A DNA stretch of 64,000 bases from NCBI RefSeq assembly GCF_000300005.1, contig NC_018691.1, forward strand, positions 2,852,001 through 2,916,000, read 5' to 3'. The notes under the pieces were generated by a model. That model was not told where the DNA came from, ran no database searches, and was given only the letters and a program-made list of their open reading frames with translations. The stretch comes from Alloalcanivorax dieselolei B5. GTDB taxonomy: Bacteria > Pseudomonadota > Gammaproteobacteria > Pseudomonadales > Alcanivoracaceae. Below are positions 1-9,390 of this stretch, in pieces (within the stretch, counting starts at the first letter, position 1; each line of letters begins with the position of its first letter). The translations under genes and the position numbers were made by a program.

Positions 1-208
1 GATCCAGTTCCGGGTGCGCCTCCCGATAGGCGGCGTAGTCATCGTAGCTGAGCAGTTCCCGGGACAGCGGCGTTTCAATGGTTTCATCCGCCGGGAACAC
101 CTCCATGAGAACCCCTTCGGTTCTGGGGTCCACATGCAGCCAATCGCCGTTCGGCAGTTCCCGCCCCGCGTAGATTGTTATCGGATCCAAAACGATGACG
201 TCATCCAT
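1..208 (-). CDS. Hypothetical protein at the end of a VgrG island (3' end cut off)
   Basis: The reading frame runs off the left edge of the window, so only the first 69 residues are visible (MDDVIVLDPITIYAG...). ATG at 208 is chosen over the in-frame ATG at 217 because AAGGA lies 8 bases before 208, while the 217 start has the same purine run directly against it. The peptide is acidic, with no signal peptide or membrane segment, and matches no family I recognise. It is the last visible gene of the T6SS island and follows the lipoprotein gene by 39 bases, so it may be a further effector, immunity or accessory gene. Confidence 0.55.
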   Translation of the reverse strand, partial: MDDVIVLDPITIYAGRELPNGDWLHVDPRTEGVLMEVFPADETIETPLSRELLSYDDYAAYREAHPELD

Positions 209-247
209 CTCAGGCATCCTTTCCCATAGCCGCTACGGTCCCGCTGT

Positions 248-730
248 TTATCGGCCCCGCACCTTGACGATGATGACGTCCGTTATCCGCCAGCGGCCGT
301 CTTCGTCCAAGGCAATCGGCGCATGGAAAAAACGCATCAGCGGCGCCCGCGGCATCTGTTGCCGTTCGAACACCGGCCTCCCGGAAATCTCCGTGAGGCG
401 CCAGCCACCTATCCTGGCCACACCGTCTTCGCTAATCATGGGCGCGGAATGATCACGCAGCTCGCCGATAAGGAAGCCGTAGTCCTGCTCCGGCTTTTTT
501 TCGGACAGGACTTCAATCAGGTTCGCTTTGAGCGCTTCCAGATCCGCCAGGGTGAGCGGGTGGACGCCATCGGCGGTGTTCACTTCGATACTGATCATGG
601 TGGTATCCATTGGCGGGGGCTGCCCGCTGTTGTTTCCGTTGTTGTTTGCAACGCAGGCCTGAGTCAGGGCGGTCAGGCACAAGAGCCCCAACAAAAACGA
701 GCAACGCTCCATGGCCCTGAGCATATTCAT
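248..730 (-). CDS. Small secreted lipoprotein, candidate immunity protein
   Basis: 160 residues. The N-terminus is a short positive stretch, a hydrophobic core (FLLGLLCLTALTQAC) and a Cys at about residue 26, a weak lipobox (T-Q-A-C), followed by an Asn/Gly/Pro-rich linker. This suggests an exported lipoprotein. Its start codon overlaps the stop of the upstream DUF4150/HELIH gene by 4 bases (ATGA), so the two are probably translationally coupled. In T6SS islands the small gene just after the effector often encodes its periplasmic immunity protein; that role is inferred from position and export signal only. No family recognised in the mature part. Confidence 0.65.
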   Translation of the reverse strand: MNMLRAMERCSFLLGLLCLTALTQACVANNNGNNSGQPPPMDTTMISIEVNTADGVHPLTLADLEALKANLIEVLSEKKPEQDYGFLIGELRDHSAPMISEDGVARIGGWRLTEISGRPVFERQQMPRAPLMRFFHAPIALDEDGRWRITDVIIVKVRGR

Positions 731-1725
731 TCCTCCACAGGCGGGGTGTCGCCTTCACCCGGGCACTTCCACACCGAGCGGGGTACTTTTCTTTTACGGG
801 CCGTCTCCTCCAGTCCCGCTATGCGGTCTCCTTTCTCCGGTGGTCGCGTATTTCCATCGCTCAGTTGCACGTCACCGGAAGCGGTCACTCCCACCGGAAA
901 AGCCGCGTTTGGATCCGCCGGAATAGGATAAGCCTCTTGTACGAACCGCTCGATGTCATCACTGTTAGGCACGAGCGCGCCATCCGCGTTGGTGGTCCGG
1001 AACTCGAACCCGTCGATATCCGGGGCTGGCATCCCTCGTTCAATGGCCCACGCCTCGGTTCTGTAGTAGGCATCTTCCTCCATCGCCTGCCAGCTCATGG
1101 ATGGGTCCTGATGTTTGTGTATCAGCTCGTGATAGGCGGTGGTCGCGGCGGACTGTGCGGAACCGGTGGCCAGCATCAACAGCGAATCACCACTCCAGGA
1201 GCCGCCGCCAGGAAAGCGATCAACAATCCATTCGCTACCGTCGTAGATAAGGTCGTCGTAGTAGATATCGTCAGCCAGGTAGACATCCGTTTCGGCCAGA
1301 TCGTCCACCACGTCCTTATCCTCGGGACATAACACTTTCAGTAGTTGGGCGATGCTCCAGTTTCCGCCATGGCTGCCGTTCATCCAGAATTCGTCGTCGT
1401 GGCGAACAATCGGCTTGCCCTGTACAAAGACACTGCTGCTGCGTCCCTTGGGCCAGCTCGCCGCCCCCACCGTACCACTCTTCACCCCCTTGGCACTGCC
1501 GGCGGCATCCCCCAGGGTTTTGGACACCAGGCTGGCATCGAACAGCACCAGTTCATGGCCGTTGGCGCGCACCGTGGCCGCGGTCTTGCCGCTCTGCGCC
1601 AGCTCGGCGGTAACCGGGTACGGCACCGGCGGCGTGCTGCTGCCCATGGGAGTCTTGCACACATCCGGAGCCAGGCTCACTACCTTCCAGCCCCCTTGCT
1701 TGCGGGCGATGTAATCATCCGCCAT
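727..1725 (-). CDS. DUF4150 (PAAR-like) T6SS protein with a zinc-peptidase-like HELIH motif
   Basis: 332 residues. The first ~125 residues look like a DUF4150 domain (VCKTPMGSSTPPVPYPVTA near residue 23, and FVQGKPIVRHDDEFWMNG near 100), the PAAR-like tip that caps VgrG. The C-terminal region has the metallopeptidase signature AYHELIHKH, with H199, E200 and H203, followed by an EEDAYYRTE stretch (216-224) that could supply the third zinc ligand. It is therefore a candidate effector delivered on VgrG, perhaps a peptidase acting on envelope protein or peptidoglycan; the substrate cannot be told. It overlaps the DUF2169 gene upstream by 11 bases and the lipoprotein downstream by 4. No signal peptide, as expected for T6SS cargo. 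Confidence 0.8.
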   Translation of the reverse strand: MADDYIARKQGGWKVVSLAPDVCKTPMGSSTPPVPYPVTAELAQSGKTAATVRANGHELVLFDASLVSKTLGDAAGSAKGVKSGTVGAASWPKGRSSSVFVQGKPIVRHDDEFWMNGSHGGNWSIAQLLKVLCPEDKDVVDDLAETDVYLADDIYYDDLIYDGSEWIVDRFPGGGSWSGDSLLMLATGSAQSAATTAYHELIHKHQDPSMSWQAMEEDAYYRTEAWAIERGMPAPDIDGFEFRTTNADGALVPNSDDIERFVQEAYPIPADPNAAFPVGVTASGDVQLSDGNTRPPEKGDRIAGLEETARKRKVPRSVWKCPGEGDTPPVEE

Positions 1726-3082
1726 CCGTGGTTTCCTCCACTTCGATCCCGGCCTGATCCACCTTCACCAGCGGCGCTTCCGGATCGGTCTCAAAGCGGG
1801 CTTCGATCACGCGTACCGGCGTCCCCTCGGGAATGGAAATCCGGTGGGTCACATGCAGTTCCATGGCTTCGGTATCGACGATCAGGGTGTCGGTCAGCAG
1901 CGGCATCGGCACCATGGCGCCATTGCTCATTCGCAACAAAACAAAGGGCTTGTGCTGCGGCAATTCGGTTCGCAGATAGCCGCGCGGCGTCTGCGAGGGG
2001 TCGGTCAGATTCCACAACTCGATGTGCGTTCCCGGCAGCGGATACTCGATCTGCTGATCCGCTGGCGCCCCATTCCAATAAGCGAAATCGAAATCCTCCG
2101 GCAAGCCGGGCCAGCGCCGTTTCAGCCAGTCATCGTCGTAACTCCCGGCACGAGCCAGCCGTGGCGCCCAGGCACGACCGACAATACCAAACCCCGCCGG
2201 CGTGGCGCCGTACCCGGCGGCCAGGCGCGCCATTGCCCTGGCGTCCTGTTCACCGTCCGGATGACGGCCCTGCACCAGCTCACTGCATGGCTGTCGCGGG
2301 TCTTCAATTCGCGGCGCCGGCAGCCGGGTCAGCGATTGACCGACCTTGTTCGCGAGGCGGCGATGACGGCGCTCGATCCAGCCACATCCCAAAGGGTTAC
2401 TGAAACAGACTTCATTGAGCCAATGAGAAGGCGCGGACGGATCGCCGGCATGGCCGGGATTGGCGACTTCACTACGCCCGCCAAAGGCATATTCCCAGCG
2501 CAACGGCACCGTCCGGGCGCGGGCCGGGCGGGACAGCCACCAGCGTCCCCAGCGGCGTTTGAAATAACGCTCCCCGGTGACCTGGAGCACCTTGTCCATC
2601 AGCACGCGGGTGGTGGGCGCCTGCAGCCGTTCCCGTTCCGCCTGCTGACGCTCAAATTGCCATTGCTGCCGCTGCTTTTCCGACAACGGCATACGGGGAT
2701 TCAACGGCCGCGGCGGCGGCGTCTGAATATCCGCGGGAGTCATCGGCAGGCTCAATTTGAAGCGCACCCGCCATGATCGGGACGGCTTGCCCCCGGGCGC
2801 ATGAGCCTGCCCTCTGAGCAAGACATCGCACTTGGGTTTGTACGGCGCCAGGTCGCTTTCCTCGAAAGCACTGGAGTACCCCGGCTCCCCGTAGTAACGG
2901 TCTTCCATACACAAAGGCAGCGGCTCACCGTCCATCACCCGGGCATGGAACACGCCGGCTTCGTTGTCATCGGGCACAAGACGGTAGCCCACCTTCATCG
3001 CGATGATGCGATGCTCGGCGCCGGCCGGATCCAGACCACCGTAGCAAAGCGCATCGAAAGGCGTGAGGTTGCGGAATTCCAT
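1715..3082 (-). CDS. DUF2169 T6SS adaptor/chaperone
   Basis: 455 residues, starting MEFRNLTPFDALCYGGLD and continuing with a VGYRLVPDD stretch, the typical opening of DUF2169 proteins. Members of this family are encoded between vgrG and DUF4150/PAAR-like effectors and are thought to load them onto the VgrG spike. Here it lies exactly in that place: 3 bases after vgrG and overlapping the DUF4150 gene by 11 bases. The middle holds conserved RTVPLRWEYAFGG and GFGIVGRAWAPRL motifs. Cytoplasmic, no membrane segments. Length is normal for the one-domain form. Confidence 0.85.
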   Translation of the reverse strand: MEFRNLTPFDALCYGGLDPAGAEHRIIAMKVGYRLVPDDNEAGVFHARVMDGEPLPLCMEDRYYGEPGYSSAFEESDLAPYKPKCDVLLRGQAHAPGGKPSRSWRVRFKLSLPMTPADIQTPPPRPLNPRMPLSEKQRQQWQFERQQAERERLQAPTTRVLMDKVLQVTGERYFKRRWGRWWLSRPARARTVPLRWEYAFGGRSEVANPGHAGDPSAPSHWLNEVCFSNPLGCGWIERRHRRLANKVGQSLTRLPAPRIEDPRQPCSELVQGRHPDGEQDARAMARLAAGYGATPAGFGIVGRAWAPRLARAGSYDDDWLKRRWPGLPEDFDFAYWNGAPADQQIEYPLPGTHIELWNLTDPSQTPRGYLRTELPQHKPFVLLRMSNGAMVPMPLLTDTLIVDTEAMELHVTHRISIPEGTPVRVIEARFETDPEAPLVKVDQAGIEVEETTDGG

Positions 3083-3085
3083 CGG

Positions 3086-5224
3086 TCAGTTGATATCCAC
3101 GTCCTTGCCGATGATGTGAACCGGCCCGCTGGCGCCAAACTCAAACTGCACGCCATTGATGCGCACGGTGCCATCGGACTTCATCACCAGCGAGGATTTG
3201 CCAACGGTGATGGACAGCTCATCCCGCGCATTGATGGTGAAACGCTTGCCCACCAGAACGGATTTATTGATGCCTACCTGCTCCGACTGGGACAGCCCCA
3301 CCGTGGTGTTCATAGCGGCCCCCACGGAAACCTGATAAGCACCGCCGATGGTCAGCGCCTTGGCCAGGGCCACGGTTTCCGCCTTGGCCTGTTTGATCAG
3401 TTCGGTCTGATTGCCGCCGATCACCACATTCTCATTGTCGCCCACGTCCTCGCTGCGATTGGCGCCAATGGAAATGGTCTCGTTCCGGTCCACCCTTTCA
3501 GTGCGGTTGTTGTGCACGGTGATGGTTTCATCACGATCCACGGTTTCGGTGCGGTCGCGCTTGATGTGGCTGGTTTCATCGCGGTCGATGGTTTTGCTGC
3601 GATCCTGGCCGACCCAGTGGGTCTCGTCGTTCTCGACTTCAATATCCTGATTCTTTTCCGCGTGGATCCAGAGCTGCTCCTCGCCCTTCTTGTCCTCGAA
3701 GCGGATGGCATTGGCGTTGTCATAGCCGCCGCCCTGGCTGGAACGGGTCAGAATCCCGGTTTGGGTTTTGTTGGCGGGCAGATCCCAGGGCGGCATATTG
3801 GCCTGGTTATAGACCCGACCGGTGATGATCGGCTTGTCCGGATCACCGTCCAGAAACTGGACCAGAACTTCCTGACCAATGCGCGGCACCGCCATGAAAC
3901 CGAAGCGCTCACCGGCCCAGTTCGATGCCACCCTGACCCAACAGGAACTGGCCTCGTTACTCTGGCCTTCGCGGTCGAAATGAAACTGCAGCCGCACCCG
4001 CCCATACTCGTCGCAATAAATTTCCTCGCCGCTGGGGCCCACCACGGTGGCGGTCATCAGCCCGTACAGCTTGGGCTGCTGACTGTTGAAGCCACGCCCG
4101 GGCCGCCAGGGCACTTTCTTGCGCAGACACTGGAAGCGGTTTTCGTATTGGGAAACCGACTCCTTGCCGAGGTAGTTGTTGCGCGCCTGATGATGCGTCT
4201 CCACCACCAGGAACTGGTGGTCGCTTTCCTCTTCCACATCATGGTCGAAATGATCCGCCAGTCCGAACCAGCGGCCCGGCTGCAACCGGCTGCAATCGCC
4301 CTCGCCCTGGAACACCTTGGCGTGGGCCTCGATTTCCTCCATGCGGCGGCGGCTCTGCATTTCTCCGCTCTCCCGCGCCTTGAAACCATAGGCGCCGGCG
4401 TATTCGTAAACCTCCAGGTCCGGCACCATGCCCTGATCATTGACAGTGGCGGCGCTGGCCATCTGCGGTTGCGGATTCTTGAAGTTGAAACTGGCGGCGC
4501 TGTAAGCGGTGGACGCCAGACGGCGATGGGCGAACCACTCACTGATGGCGTCGCTGACCCGGCTGCCGCCTTCCTTGTGATAGCGCACCCGCTGTGAGCC
4601 ATCGACGGGTTCCGAGGTGGCGGAGTCATCACTGAGCACCAGGGTGTGGCCGTCGGCGTGATGCTCGTACCAGTAATACCAACCTCGCTCCTCCCAGCGC
4701 CGATGCAGATAGTTGTAGTCGGATTCATCCCACTGCATGGCGAAGGTCAGCGTGGCATCGTCCTCCGGCTTGATGAAATGAGTACGATAGTCCCGCAACG
4801 GATAGTCCGCGAAGACCTCCGCGGTCTGATCCGCCACGGTCTGGTTCTGGAACAGGTAATTATCCTTACGCAACTTCAGGAAACTGAGCCACGGCCCCAG
4901 CTGCATTTCGTAGGTGGCGTAGCCGCCATCGGTACCGCGCCGGGAAAACTCGAAAACATAACCGTTGAAATAACGAAGCGAGCCATCCTTGCGCACCAGT
5001 TCCAGGGTCACCATGCGGCCAATGAAGCTTTTGGCGTGCAGATGGGCATCATCGGATATCAGCGTCACCGTGTAGCTGAAATCCCGGCACAGACCTTCCG
5101 TAGCATCCAATTGCTCTGGCAACAGTACCGCATCCGGCCCATCGTTATGGGGAAACTTCAGTCGCAGCAAGCGATTGTGCTGCTCGTTGATCAAGGAACG
5201 AAACGCTTGCACAAGCATGCTCAT
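3086..5224 (-). CDS. vgrG: Type VI secretion spike protein VgrG
   Basis: 712 residues. The N-terminal half has the gp27/gp44-like fold typical of VgrG (FSYTVTLISDDAHLHAKSFIG; YLFQNQTVADQ; DESDYNYLHRRWEERGWYYW). The gp5-like OB region contains GRVRLQFHFDREG and WAGERFGFMAVPRIGQEVLV. The C-terminal region is the needle, a series of short repeats (DRDET, NRTERVDRNETI, NRSEDVGDNENV). There is no extra C-terminal enzyme domain, so cargo is probably carried by the DUF4150 protein encoded downstream. ATG at 5218 is a second possible start. No structural T6SS genes are in the window, so this is an orphan vgrG island. Confidence 0.95.
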   Translation of the reverse strand: MSMLVQAFRSLINEQHNRLLRLKFPHNDGPDAVLLPEQLDATEGLCRDFSYTVTLISDDAHLHAKSFIGRMVTLELVRKDGSLRYFNGYVFEFSRRGTDGGYATYEMQLGPWLSFLKLRKDNYLFQNQTVADQTAEVFADYPLRDYRTHFIKPEDDATLTFAMQWDESDYNYLHRRWEERGWYYWYEHHADGHTLVLSDDSATSEPVDGSQRVRYHKEGGSRVSDAISEWFAHRRLASTAYSAASFNFKNPQPQMASAATVNDQGMVPDLEVYEYAGAYGFKARESGEMQSRRRMEEIEAHAKVFQGEGDCSRLQPGRWFGLADHFDHDVEEESDHQFLVVETHHQARNNYLGKESVSQYENRFQCLRKKVPWRPGRGFNSQQPKLYGLMTATVVGPSGEEIYCDEYGRVRLQFHFDREGQSNEASSCWVRVASNWAGERFGFMAVPRIGQEVLVQFLDGDPDKPIITGRVYNQANMPPWDLPANKTQTGILTRSSQGGGYDNANAIRFEDKKGEEQLWIHAEKNQDIEVENDETHWVGQDRSKTIDRDETSHIKRDRTETVDRDETITVHNNRTERVDRNETISIGANRSEDVGDNENVVIGGNQTELIKQAKAETVALAKALTIGGAYQVSVGAAMNTTVGLSQSEQVGINKSVLVGKRFTINARDELSITVGKSSLVMKSDGTVRINGVQFEFGASGPVHIIGKDVDIN

Positions 5225-5668
5225 GGCGTCGCTCTACGCTGTCGGAAAAGAAGGGAATCAGAAGAAGTGCGCGGAAAGATCACAGATGAAACGCTCCCTG
5301 TTGATAGTGCCATTCCCATATCCGTAATAGGAATATCTCAGCTCGTCTTTTTCTTTTATACCACCAAGTTTGTCAACCAAATAACCACAACGAACAGGCC
5401 TTTATAAAGGGGTTATAACTGACCATAAAGCGTCATGATCCCATCCGTTGAAGACAGCTCGATGACAGTAAGGAAAGTGAATCGTATCAAAGCGCTAACG
5501 CCGGTTCTTCGGCGCCGAATGAGGAAGATTGCCAGTGCGGCGATAAAACATTTTCATAATACCGACAGACGTCAAGCGACTATTCTTCGCCACACAAACC
5601 AAATTCTCCGCCCTGATTTTGTGATGAATGTCACGTTTGTCAAAGCAGGTTCACACAGTTTGCACTAT

Positions 5669-5857
5669 GAAGCCGCTGTAGGAGCTTGCCCTGCAAGCGA
5701 ATGGAGCAACGCCGGAAGCCAAGATTCGCCAGCAGGGCTAGCTCCTACAGACCATGCTACGAAGCCGCTGTAGGAGCTTGCCTGCAAGCGAATATGGCAA
5801 AGGTCCCGGACAACGTCATTCGCTTGCAAGCGGAGCGCCGCCCGGCAAGCTTCCCAC
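5669..5857. repeat. REP-like palindromic repeat cluster in the vgrG-lldR gap
   Basis: Two inverted units built from CTGTAGGAGCTTGCC...GCAAGCGAAT and the complementary ATTCGCTTGC.../GCCAGCAGGGC...CTCCTACAG. The stem is GCTTGC/GCAAGC. One arm carries an altered version (GCCAGCAGGGCTAGCTCC). The rest of the gap (5225-5668) is AT-richer and holds no gene, terminator or operator that I can support. Confidence 0.8.
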
Positions 5858-5875
5858 AACGGGTATACCGGGCCC

Positions 5876-6646
5876 TCAACGCCGCACCCGGCGCTCGGCC
5901 CGCTCCACTCGTTGCGCCTGCTGGCGCGCTTCATCGAGCACTTCGCGCACGTAGCTGATGTGATTCTGCGCCACCGCGCGGGCATCCTCGGCACGCTGTT
6001 CCAGGATGGCGTCGAGAAGCTGGCGGTGCTGGGCCAGCAGCATGTCACGGGTTTCGTCCCGCTGTTCGTACATGCCACCGATGTTGGTGACCACATTGTG
6101 CTTGAGCAGCTCGAACAAGCCGCGAATGGTGTGCAGCAGCACGGCGTTGTGACTGGCCTCGGCAATGGCCAGATGGAAGGCGGCATCGGCGGCGCCTTCC
6201 TCGGCGCGAGCCACCTTGGCGTCGCTATAGCAGCGATGCAGGGTCTCGAACGCATCGCGCAGACGCTGGCGATCCAGTTCCGTGGCCCGCTGCGCGGCGT
6301 AATAGGCGCAGGCCCCTTCCAGGGTATGACGGAATTCCAGCAGATCCTGCTGGGCGTCGCTGTGCTTTTCCAGCAGATGCAGCAGTGGATCGCTGAAAGT
6401 GGAACCCAACTGCTCCGCCACGAAAGTGCCGCCGCCCTGGCGGCTGGTCAGCAGGCCCCGCACCACCAGTTGCTGAATCGCTTCACGCAGAGAGGGCCTC
6501 GACACACCGAACTGCTCCGCCAGGGCACGTTCCGCCGGCAAACGCTCTCCGGCTTTGAAACTGCCCTCCAGAATCATCGTTTCCAGCTTCTCCACGATCT
6601 CATCGGAAAGCCGCCGATGACGGACTTGCCCCGTATTCATACTCAC
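5876..6646 (-). CDS. lldR: Lactate-responsive GntR/FadR-type regulator LldR
   Basis: 256 residues. The N-terminal winged helix (residues ~8-75) has the GntR pattern KAGERLPAERALAEQFGVSRPSLREAIQQL. The C-terminal ~150 residues are an all-helical FCD ligand-binding domain (DLLEFRHTLEGACAYYAA; FHLAIAEASHN; HRQLLDAI). Divergent transcription from lldP and the two TGGT-N3-ACCA palindromes in the shared promoter match the known LldR/LldP arrangement, in which the protein represses until L- or D-lactate binds. GntR regulators of close families (PdhR, GlcC) look alike, but the context favours LldR. Confidence 0.88.
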   Translation of the reverse strand: MSMNTGQVRHRRLSDEIVEKLETMILEGSFKAGERLPAERALAEQFGVSRPSLREAIQQLVVRGLLTSRQGGGTFVAEQLGSTFSDPLLHLLEKHSDAQQDLLEFRHTLEGACAYYAAQRATELDRQRLRDAFETLHRCYSDAKVARAEEGAADAAFHLAIAEASHNAVLLHTIRGLFELLKHNVVTNIGGMYEQRDETRDMLLAQHRQLLDAILEQRAEDARAVAQNHISYVREVLDEARQQAQRVERAERRVRR

Positions 6647-6651
6647 CTCAG

Positions 6652-6668
6652 AATTGGTCTTACCAATT
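6652..6668. promoter_or_regulatory. LldR operator O1
   Basis: AATTGGTCTTACCAATT is a perfect palindrome with 7-bp arms and a 3-bp centre. It lies 6 bases before the lldR start codon, so binding should block lldR expression directly. The TGGT-N3-ACCA core is the known FadR/LldR subfamily operator form. Confidence 0.85.
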
Positions 6669-6793
6669 GAATTATCCTACGACGCTCCAAATCTTCACGC
6701 CATCCATTGCCCACCATCCCTAGACAAAGGTCGACCCACCCTCAGCCTTGACGCACCGAGGATCAGCTTTTAGTCTAGTTTTTCAGTTTGGAT

Positions 6794-6810
6794 AATTGGT
6801 CAGACCAATT
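6794..6810. promoter_or_regulatory. LldR operator O2
   Basis: AATTGGTCAGACCAATT has the same 7-bp arms as O1, differing only in the 3-base centre. It lies 54 bases before lldP. Centre-to-centre distance from O1 is 142 bp, which would allow repression of both divergent promoters or looping between the sites. Confidence 0.85.
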
Positions 6811-6863
6811 TACACAAATCCCATCGACGATGCAAACAACAATACCAAGGAGACGTTCGCGCC

Positions 6864-8555
6864 ATGCAACCCGGCCTGCTTGCTCTTTTCGCTTTCTCCC
6901 CCATCGTTCTCGCCGCGTTGCTGTTGATCGGCCTGCGCTGGCCGGCCCGCCGCGCCATGCCGGTGGTGTACCTGTTCACCGCCGTGGTGGCCCTGTTGGT
7001 CTGGGACATGAGTTTCAACCGCCTGCTCGCCTCCACGCTTCAAGGGCTGGTGATCACGCTGGGGTTGTTGTGGATCATCTTCGGTGCGCTGCTGCTGCTC
7101 AACACACTCAAGCATTCCGGCGCCATTGCCGTGATTCATAAGGGCTTCACCACACTCAGCCCGGACCGTCGCATTCAGGCCATCGTCATCGCCTGGTTGT
7201 TCGGCAGTTTCATCGAGGGCGCCTCCGGGTTCGGCACCACCGCCGCCATCGCCGCGCCCTTGCTGGTGGCGATCGGTTTCCCGGCCCTGGCGGCGGTACT
7301 GATGGGCATGCTGGTGCAAAGCACCCCGGTTTCCTTCGGCGCCGTCGGCACGCCCATTGTGGTCGGCGTCACCAGCGGTCTGGACAGCGCCGCCCTGAGC
7401 CTCGAGCTGACCGAGCGCGGTTCCAGCTGGGAGCAGTTTCTGCAGCAGATCACCAGTAGCGTGGCCATCACCCACGCCCTGGTGGGTACCATCATGCCGA
7501 TGATCATGGTGTTGATGCTGACCCGCTTTTTCGGCAAGGACAAAAGCTGGAAAGCCGGCTTCGAAGTGCTGCCGTTCGCGTTGTTCGCTGGCCTTGCCTT
7601 CACTCTGCCCTACCTGGCCACCGGCCTGCTGCTCGGCCCGGAGTTCCCGTCCCTGCTCGGCGGCCTGATCGGCCTGGCCATCGTCACCACCGCCATTCGT
7701 TTGAATTTCCTGGTCCCCAAACAGCAGTGGGATTTCGCCGACCGTGAACACTGGCCGCATCAGTGGCTGGGCAGCCTGGACATCAAGGTGGCGGATTTGA
7801 CCGGCCGCCCCATGGGTACCCTGCGCGCCTGGCTGCCCTATGTGCTGGTCGGGGGGTTGCTGGTGATCAGCCGGGTGTTCCCGGAAATCGGCGCGGCGCT
7901 GAAGAGCATCGCCGTCGGCTGCACCGACCTGCTCGGAGAAACCGGCATCAGCGCCAGCGTCCAGCCGCTGTATCTGCCCGGCGGCATCCTGGTGGCGGTG
8001 GTACTGATCACCTTCCTGCTGCACCGCATGAAACCCGCCGCCCTGGGCGCGGCGGTGAAGGAATCCTCCGGCGTTCTGCTCAGCGCCGGGTTCGTGTTGT
8101 TGTTCACCGTGCCGATGGTGCGGATTCTGATCAACTCCGGCGTCAATGCCTCGGATCTGCCTAGCATGCCGATTGCCATGGCCCGCTACGTAGCGGATAG
8201 CGTCGGCGGCATTTACCCCCTGTTCGCGCCCGCCGTGGGCGCGCTGGGGGCTTTTTTGGCCGGCTCCAACACGGTCAGCAACATGATGTTCAGCCAGTTT
8301 CAGTATGGCGTCGCCCACAGCCTCGGGCTGTCCGGTGCCATGATGGTGGCGGCCCAGGCGGTCGGCGCCGCCGCCGGCAACATGGTGGCGATCCACAATG
8401 TGGTGGCCGCCTCCGCCACCGTCGGCCTGCTCGGTCAGGAAGGGGCGACTTTGCGCAAAACCATCTGGCCGACGTTTTATTATGTGATGATGACAGGACT
8501 GATCGCCCTGCTGGCGCTCTACCTCCTCGGTGTCACCGATCCACTGGTTCAATGA
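6864..8555 (+). CDS. lldP: L-lactate permease LldP
   Basis: 563 residues, the usual length for the lactate permease (LctP) family. Hydrophobic throughout with about a dozen membrane segments. Family motifs visible include [36 protein letters not shown] and [19 protein letters not shown]. It imports lactate (and probably glycolate) with protons across the inner membrane. The start is set by AAGGAGAC about 11 bases before ATG. First gene of the lldP-lutABC-dld operon and controlled by the O2 operator. Confidence 0.95.
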   Translation: MQPGLLALFAFSPIVLAALLLIGLRWPARRAMPVVYLFTAVVALLVWDMSFNRLLASTLQGLVITLGLLWIIFGALLLLNTLKHSGAIAVIHKGFTTLSPDRRIQAIVIAWLFGSFIEGASGFGTTAAIAAPLLVAIGFPALAAVLMGMLVQSTPVSFGAVGTPIVVGVTSGLDSAALSLELTERGSSWEQFLQQITSSVAITHALVGTIMPMIMVLMLTRFFGKDKSWKAGFEVLPFALFAGLAFTLPYLATGLLLGPEFPSLLGGLIGLAIVTTAIRLNFLVPKQQWDFADREHWPHQWLGSLDIKVADLTGRPMGTLRAWLPYVLVGGLLVISRVFPEIGAALKSIAVGCTDLLGETGISASVQPLYLPGGILVAVVLITFLLHRMKPAALGAAVKESSGVLLSAGFVLLFTVPMVRILINSGVNASDLPSMPIAMARYVADSVGGIYPLFAPAVGALGAFLAGSNTVSNMMFSQFQYGVAHSLGLSGAMMVAAQAVGAAAGNMVAIHNVVAASATVGLLGQEGATLRKTIWPTFYYVMMTGLIALLALYLLGVTDPLVQ

Positions 8556-8568
8556 AGGAATCGCCGCC

Positions 8569-9390
8569 ATGAACGCTCCCCGCACCTTCGTTCCCCAGGC
8601 CACCCGCACCGCCGAGCCAACCGCGGCGCCCCGGACTTATCCCGAGCACAAGCCCGAGCGGATTTATCTGTTCGGCACCTGCGTGGTGGATCTGTTTTTC
8701 CCGGAGGCCGGCATGGATGCCATACGGTTACTGGAACGGGAGGGGATTCAGGTGGTTTTCCCCCAGGCGCAAAGCTGCTGCGGCCAGCCGGCGTACACCA
8801 GCGGCTACACCGATCAGGCGCGCGAAGTGGCGCGGGCGCAGTTGGCGCTGTTCGACCAGGACTGGCCGGTGGTGGTGCCTTCCGGTTCCTGTGCCGGCAT
8901 GTTCCGCCATCATTACCTGGAGCTGTTCGCCGACGAGCCGGATACCCTGGCACGGGCCAGGGCCGTGGCGGAACGCACCTACGAACTGGCGGAGTTCCTG
9001 CTGCATGTTTGCCACGTCCAGTTGCGTGATCAGGGCCCGCCCACCGAGGTGGCCCTGCACACCTCCTGCAGCGCCCGCCGGGAAATGCACACCCACCATC
9101 ACGGTCGCGCCCTGCTCGATCAGTTGTCCGGGGTACGCCGGGTGGATCATGATCACGAAAGCGAGTGTTGCGGCTTCGGCGGCACTTTTTGTGTGCGCAT
9201 GCCGGAGATTTCCGGCGCCATGGTGGCGGACAAGACCCGCTCCCTGCGCGACAGCGGCGCCGCCCGCGTGGTGAGCGCGGACGCCGGCTGCCTGATGAAC
9301 ATCAACGGCGCCCTGGAAAAACAGCAAGCCCCCCTGCAAGGCCAGCATCTGGCCAGCTTTCTTTGGCAACGCACCGGAGGCCAGCCATGA
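8569..9390 (+). CDS. lutA: L-lactate oxidation subunit LutA/LldE (CCG domains)
   Basis: 273 residues. Two cysteine-rich CCG domains: CVVDLFFPEAG...SCCGQPAYTSG near the N-terminus and HTSCSARREM...ECCGFGGTFCVRMPE in the second half. These bind iron-sulfur or similar cofactors. Together with LutB and LutC it oxidises L-lactate to pyruvate, feeding the respiratory chain. The ATG at 8569 is preceded by GAAGGAA, so upstream in-frame codons that overlap lldP are not used. Its stop overlaps the lutB start by 4 bases (ATGA). Confidence 0.93.
   Translation: MNAPRTFVPQATRTAEPTAAPRTYPEHKPERIYLFGTCVVDLFFPEAGMDAIRLLEREGIQVVFPQAQSCCGQPAYTSGYTDQAREVARAQLALFDQDWPVVVPSGSCAGMFRHHYLELFADEPDTLARARAVAERTYELAEFLLHVCHVQLRDQGPPTEVALHTSCSARREMHTHHHGRALLDQLSGVRRVDHDHESECCGFGGTFCVRMPEISGAMVADKTRSLRDSGAARVVSADAGCLMNINGALEKQQAPLQGQHLASFLWQRTGGQP

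Noticed and set aside
2801-4597. 598-codon open frame on the plus strand opposite DUF2169 and vgrG
   Set aside because: Shadow of the true genes; no ribosome site and no family likeness, while vgrG motifs are clear on the other strand.
5435-5773. 112-codon plus-strand frame upstream of lldR
   Set aside because: Its 3' half is read through the REP repeats and it has no ribosome site or family likeness.
6810-8609. 599-codon open frame on the minus strand opposite lldP
   Set aside because: Antisense shadow of a high-GC gene: composition is rich in Gln, His, Gly and Asp, with no domain, and it fully covers the well-supported permease gene.
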